A stretch of 7,916 nt of DNA, from NCBI GenBank assembly GCA_012033095.1, contig JAAUPO010000080.1:1-7916 (forward strand). The letters are read 5' to 3'. The stretch is from Synechococcaceae cyanobacterium RL_1_2 (GTDB lineage Bacteria; Cyanobacteriota; Cyanobacteriia; Cyanobacteriales; JAAUPO01). The notes under the pieces are model-generated. The model was given only the letters and a program-made list of their open reading frames with translations. It had not been told where the DNA came from and ran no database searches. Below, in pieces: positions 6,360-7,916 of the stretch. Within the stretch, counting starts at the first letter, position 1. Each line of letters starts with the position of its first letter. Made by a program: the position numbers and the translations under genes.

Positions 6360-7916
6360 TTATTCTGATTTGATGGCGGAACCCACTGGTGCGATCGGAC
6401 TAAGTTTCAGTTTAGGATGATCCCCTAGAACTTGTTGCATATTCCACTCATTTTTAAATAACAATACTGGTCGTTCCCAATTATCTTTGACCACCATCGT
6501 ATTAAACAAAGAACCAATCTCCTGGAGTAGATCCCAGCCGCCGGGTACCCATCTAGCCACTTTATAGGGAAGGGCTTCGAGGGTCGTTTCTACCCCATAC
6601 TCACTGAGTAAACGGTACTGCACCACTTCAAATTGGAGTTGCCCCACCGCTGCTAAATCGGCTCCCGTTTAAACTCGTTGGTGGAATACATAATTTGAAT
6701 AGCCCCTTCTTCTCTCAGTTCAGTGATGCCCTTTTGAAATTGTTTAAATTTGGAAGGGTTAGGGTTTTTGAGATAGCAAAATAATTCAGGAGAAAAGCAG
6801 GGAATGCCTTCATACTCTAGTTTTTTACCTTGGTAGATCGTATCTCCGATCGCGAATACCCCCGGATTATTTAAACCAATTACGTCCCCCGGATAGGCTT
6901 CATCGATGGATTCTCGACCTTGGGCAAATAGTTTTTGGGGCCGGGATAAACGGATCGTTTTACCAGTACGGGCATGGCTAACACTCATATCCTTAGCAAA
7001 TTTCCCTGTGCAAACCCGCACAAAGGCGACGCGATCGCGGTGTTTGGGATCCATATTGGCCTGAAGTTTAAACACAAAACCACTAAATTCAGGGTAGGTC
7101 GGTGCCATTTCCCCGACCGAAGACAGCCGTGGCTCAGGCTTTAAGCTATATTCCAAAAAGGATTCTAAAAACAATTGAATCCCAAAATTGGTCATAGCAC
7201 TCCCAAAAAACATCGGGGTCATGGTGCCATTATGAACTTTTCCAGATCTAGACTAGGACAAACTTCCTCCAACAGTTCTAATTCTTCCTGGAGTTGCCCT
7301 AATAATTCTGGGTCAACATAGTCCGATAAATTGGGGTCATCAATATCCAAAATGGTGGCTTTTGCTTGTTTACTACCATGGGATTGCCTTTCAAATAAAT
7401 GAACTTGATGGGTACGGCGATCATAAACCCCCTGGAAGCGATCGCCCATCCCAATAGGCCAATTGACCGCGTAGGTAGCTAAGCCCAATTCCTGTTCAAT
7501 TTCATCCATTAATTCCAAGGCTTCCCGACCAGGGCGATCGAGTTTATTGGTAAATGTAAAAATCGGTAATCCCCGTAGTTTACACACTTCAAACAATTTT
7601 AGGGTTTGAGGCTCCAATCCCTTAGCCGCATCGATCAACATCACCGCATTATCGGCAGCAGCTAGGGTGCGATAGGTATCCTCACTAAAATCCTGGTGCC
7701 CAGGGGTATCCAACAGATTGATTTGATAATCTTTGTACAAAAATTGTAGGACGGTGGAGGTAATAGAAATGCCCCGTTGCTTTTCCATTTCCATCCAGTC
7801 CGAAGTTACTTTGCGCTGTTCTCGGCGTGCTTTGACGGCCCCTGCTTCATGGATAGCACCCCCCATATAGCAACAGTTTTTCCGTTAAGGTGGTTTTTCC
7901 TGCGTCAGGGTGGGAA
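6360..7916 (-). CDS. prfC: Peptide chain release factor 3, 5'-partial, with three single-base frameshifts
   Basis: RF3 is a translational GTPase that removes RF1 or RF2 from the ribosome after peptide release. About 518 residues are visible once frames are joined; roughly the first 20 lie beyond the window end. At the edge, the P-loop 'SHPDAGKTT' is readable in the first frame (about 7915-7889). Then come switch I 'RGISITST', G3 'DTPGH', G4 'NKLD', domain II ('[16 protein letters not shown]', '[27 protein letters not shown]') and the RF3-specific C-terminal domain ('[13 protein letters not shown]', '[12 protein letters not shown]'). The frame changes at three points. One extra C is present in the C6 run at 7859-7864 (plus-strand). 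One base is missing near 7234 ('EKF-HNGT'). One A is missing in the run at 6655-6657 ('REPI-LAAVGQ'). Residues on both sides of each break are those expected of RF3, with no other damage. It is distinguished from EF-G by the P-loop context and the C-terminal domain. It contains two HIP1 sites. Confidence 0.94.

Larger units (their letters stand above)
813..7445. repeat. Dispersed HIP1 palindromes (six sites)
   Basis: Perfect GCGATCGC octamers occur at 813-820, 908-915, 1627-1634, 3034-3041, 7031-7038 and 7438-7445. All six are inside coding sequence: lipA twice, the pseudokinase-TPR gene twice, prfC twice. Chance expectation for an octamer is about 0.12 in this length. HIP1 over-representation is a cyanobacterial hallmark and is the main taxonomic clue here. 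The CBS/MCP gene and the antiporter have only partial matches (CGATCG). Confidence 0.9.

Noticed and set aside
6655..7864. Programmed frameshifting in prfC, by analogy with RF2 autoregulation
   Set aside because: RF2 (prfB) uses one in-frame stop near its start; here three breaks of mixed direction occur in RF3 without that signal.
1..7916. tRNA, rRNA, CRISPR, transposase or phage genes
   Set aside because: None recognised on reading both strands.

Overview
The window looks like a piece of a cyanobacterial chromosome. Six perfect HIP1 palindromes (GCGATCGC) occur in 7.9 kb, where about 0.1 would be expected by chance. There is also a C-rich intergenic repeat of a cyanobacterial kind. The proteins fit too: a LipA paralogue, an NhaS3-like CPA2 antiporter, a kinase-TM-TPR fusion, and a regulator whose N-terminal CBS-like domain ends in the 'EPIVV...LLDV..LL.AQ' pattern common in cyanobacterial signalling proteins. 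The species cannot be fixed from this; a coastal or freshwater unicellular or colonial form of moderate GC is plausible.

Layout. The only plus-strand gene is lipA (104-991). It converges on a minus-strand series, given here in transcription order: prfC (7916-6360, 5' end outside the window), a structured 396-bp gap, an NhaS3-like Na+/H+ antiporter (5963-4598), a short promoter region, a CBS-like/coiled-coil/degenerate-MCP protein (4507-3122), and a kinase-like/TM/TPR protein (3129-1122) that overlaps it by 8 bp. An inverted-repeat element (1022-1102) sits between the convergent lipA and TPR genes and may terminate both.

Three of the five genes are interrupted by single-base indels, seven in total: three in prfC, two in the antiporter, two in the kinase-TPR gene. 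Each lies in or next to a short homopolymer. Conserved protein sequence continues in a new frame immediately afterwards, and no in-frame nonsense mutations are seen. Consensus sequencing error is the simplest reading, so I annotate full-length reconstructed genes rather than fragments.

The most interesting part is the two-gene unit at 1122-4507. The first protein is a soluble MCP-like coiled coil whose CheA/CheW-contacting tip has lost its key residues. The second is a membrane-anchored protein whose kinase domain lacks the glycine loop, the alphaC Glu, the HRD Asp and the DFG Asp, followed by about seven TPRs predicted to lie outside the cytoplasm. The genes overlap, so they are probably translationally coupled. 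Two perfect 8-bp direct repeats spaced like a cyanobacterial Pho box precede a good -10 element in front of the pair. I infer a non-catalytic, scaffold-type signalling pair that may respond to phosphate or another stress; its function is unknown. lipA, prfC and the antiporter are ordinary housekeeping or ion-homeostasis genes with no evident functional tie to it.
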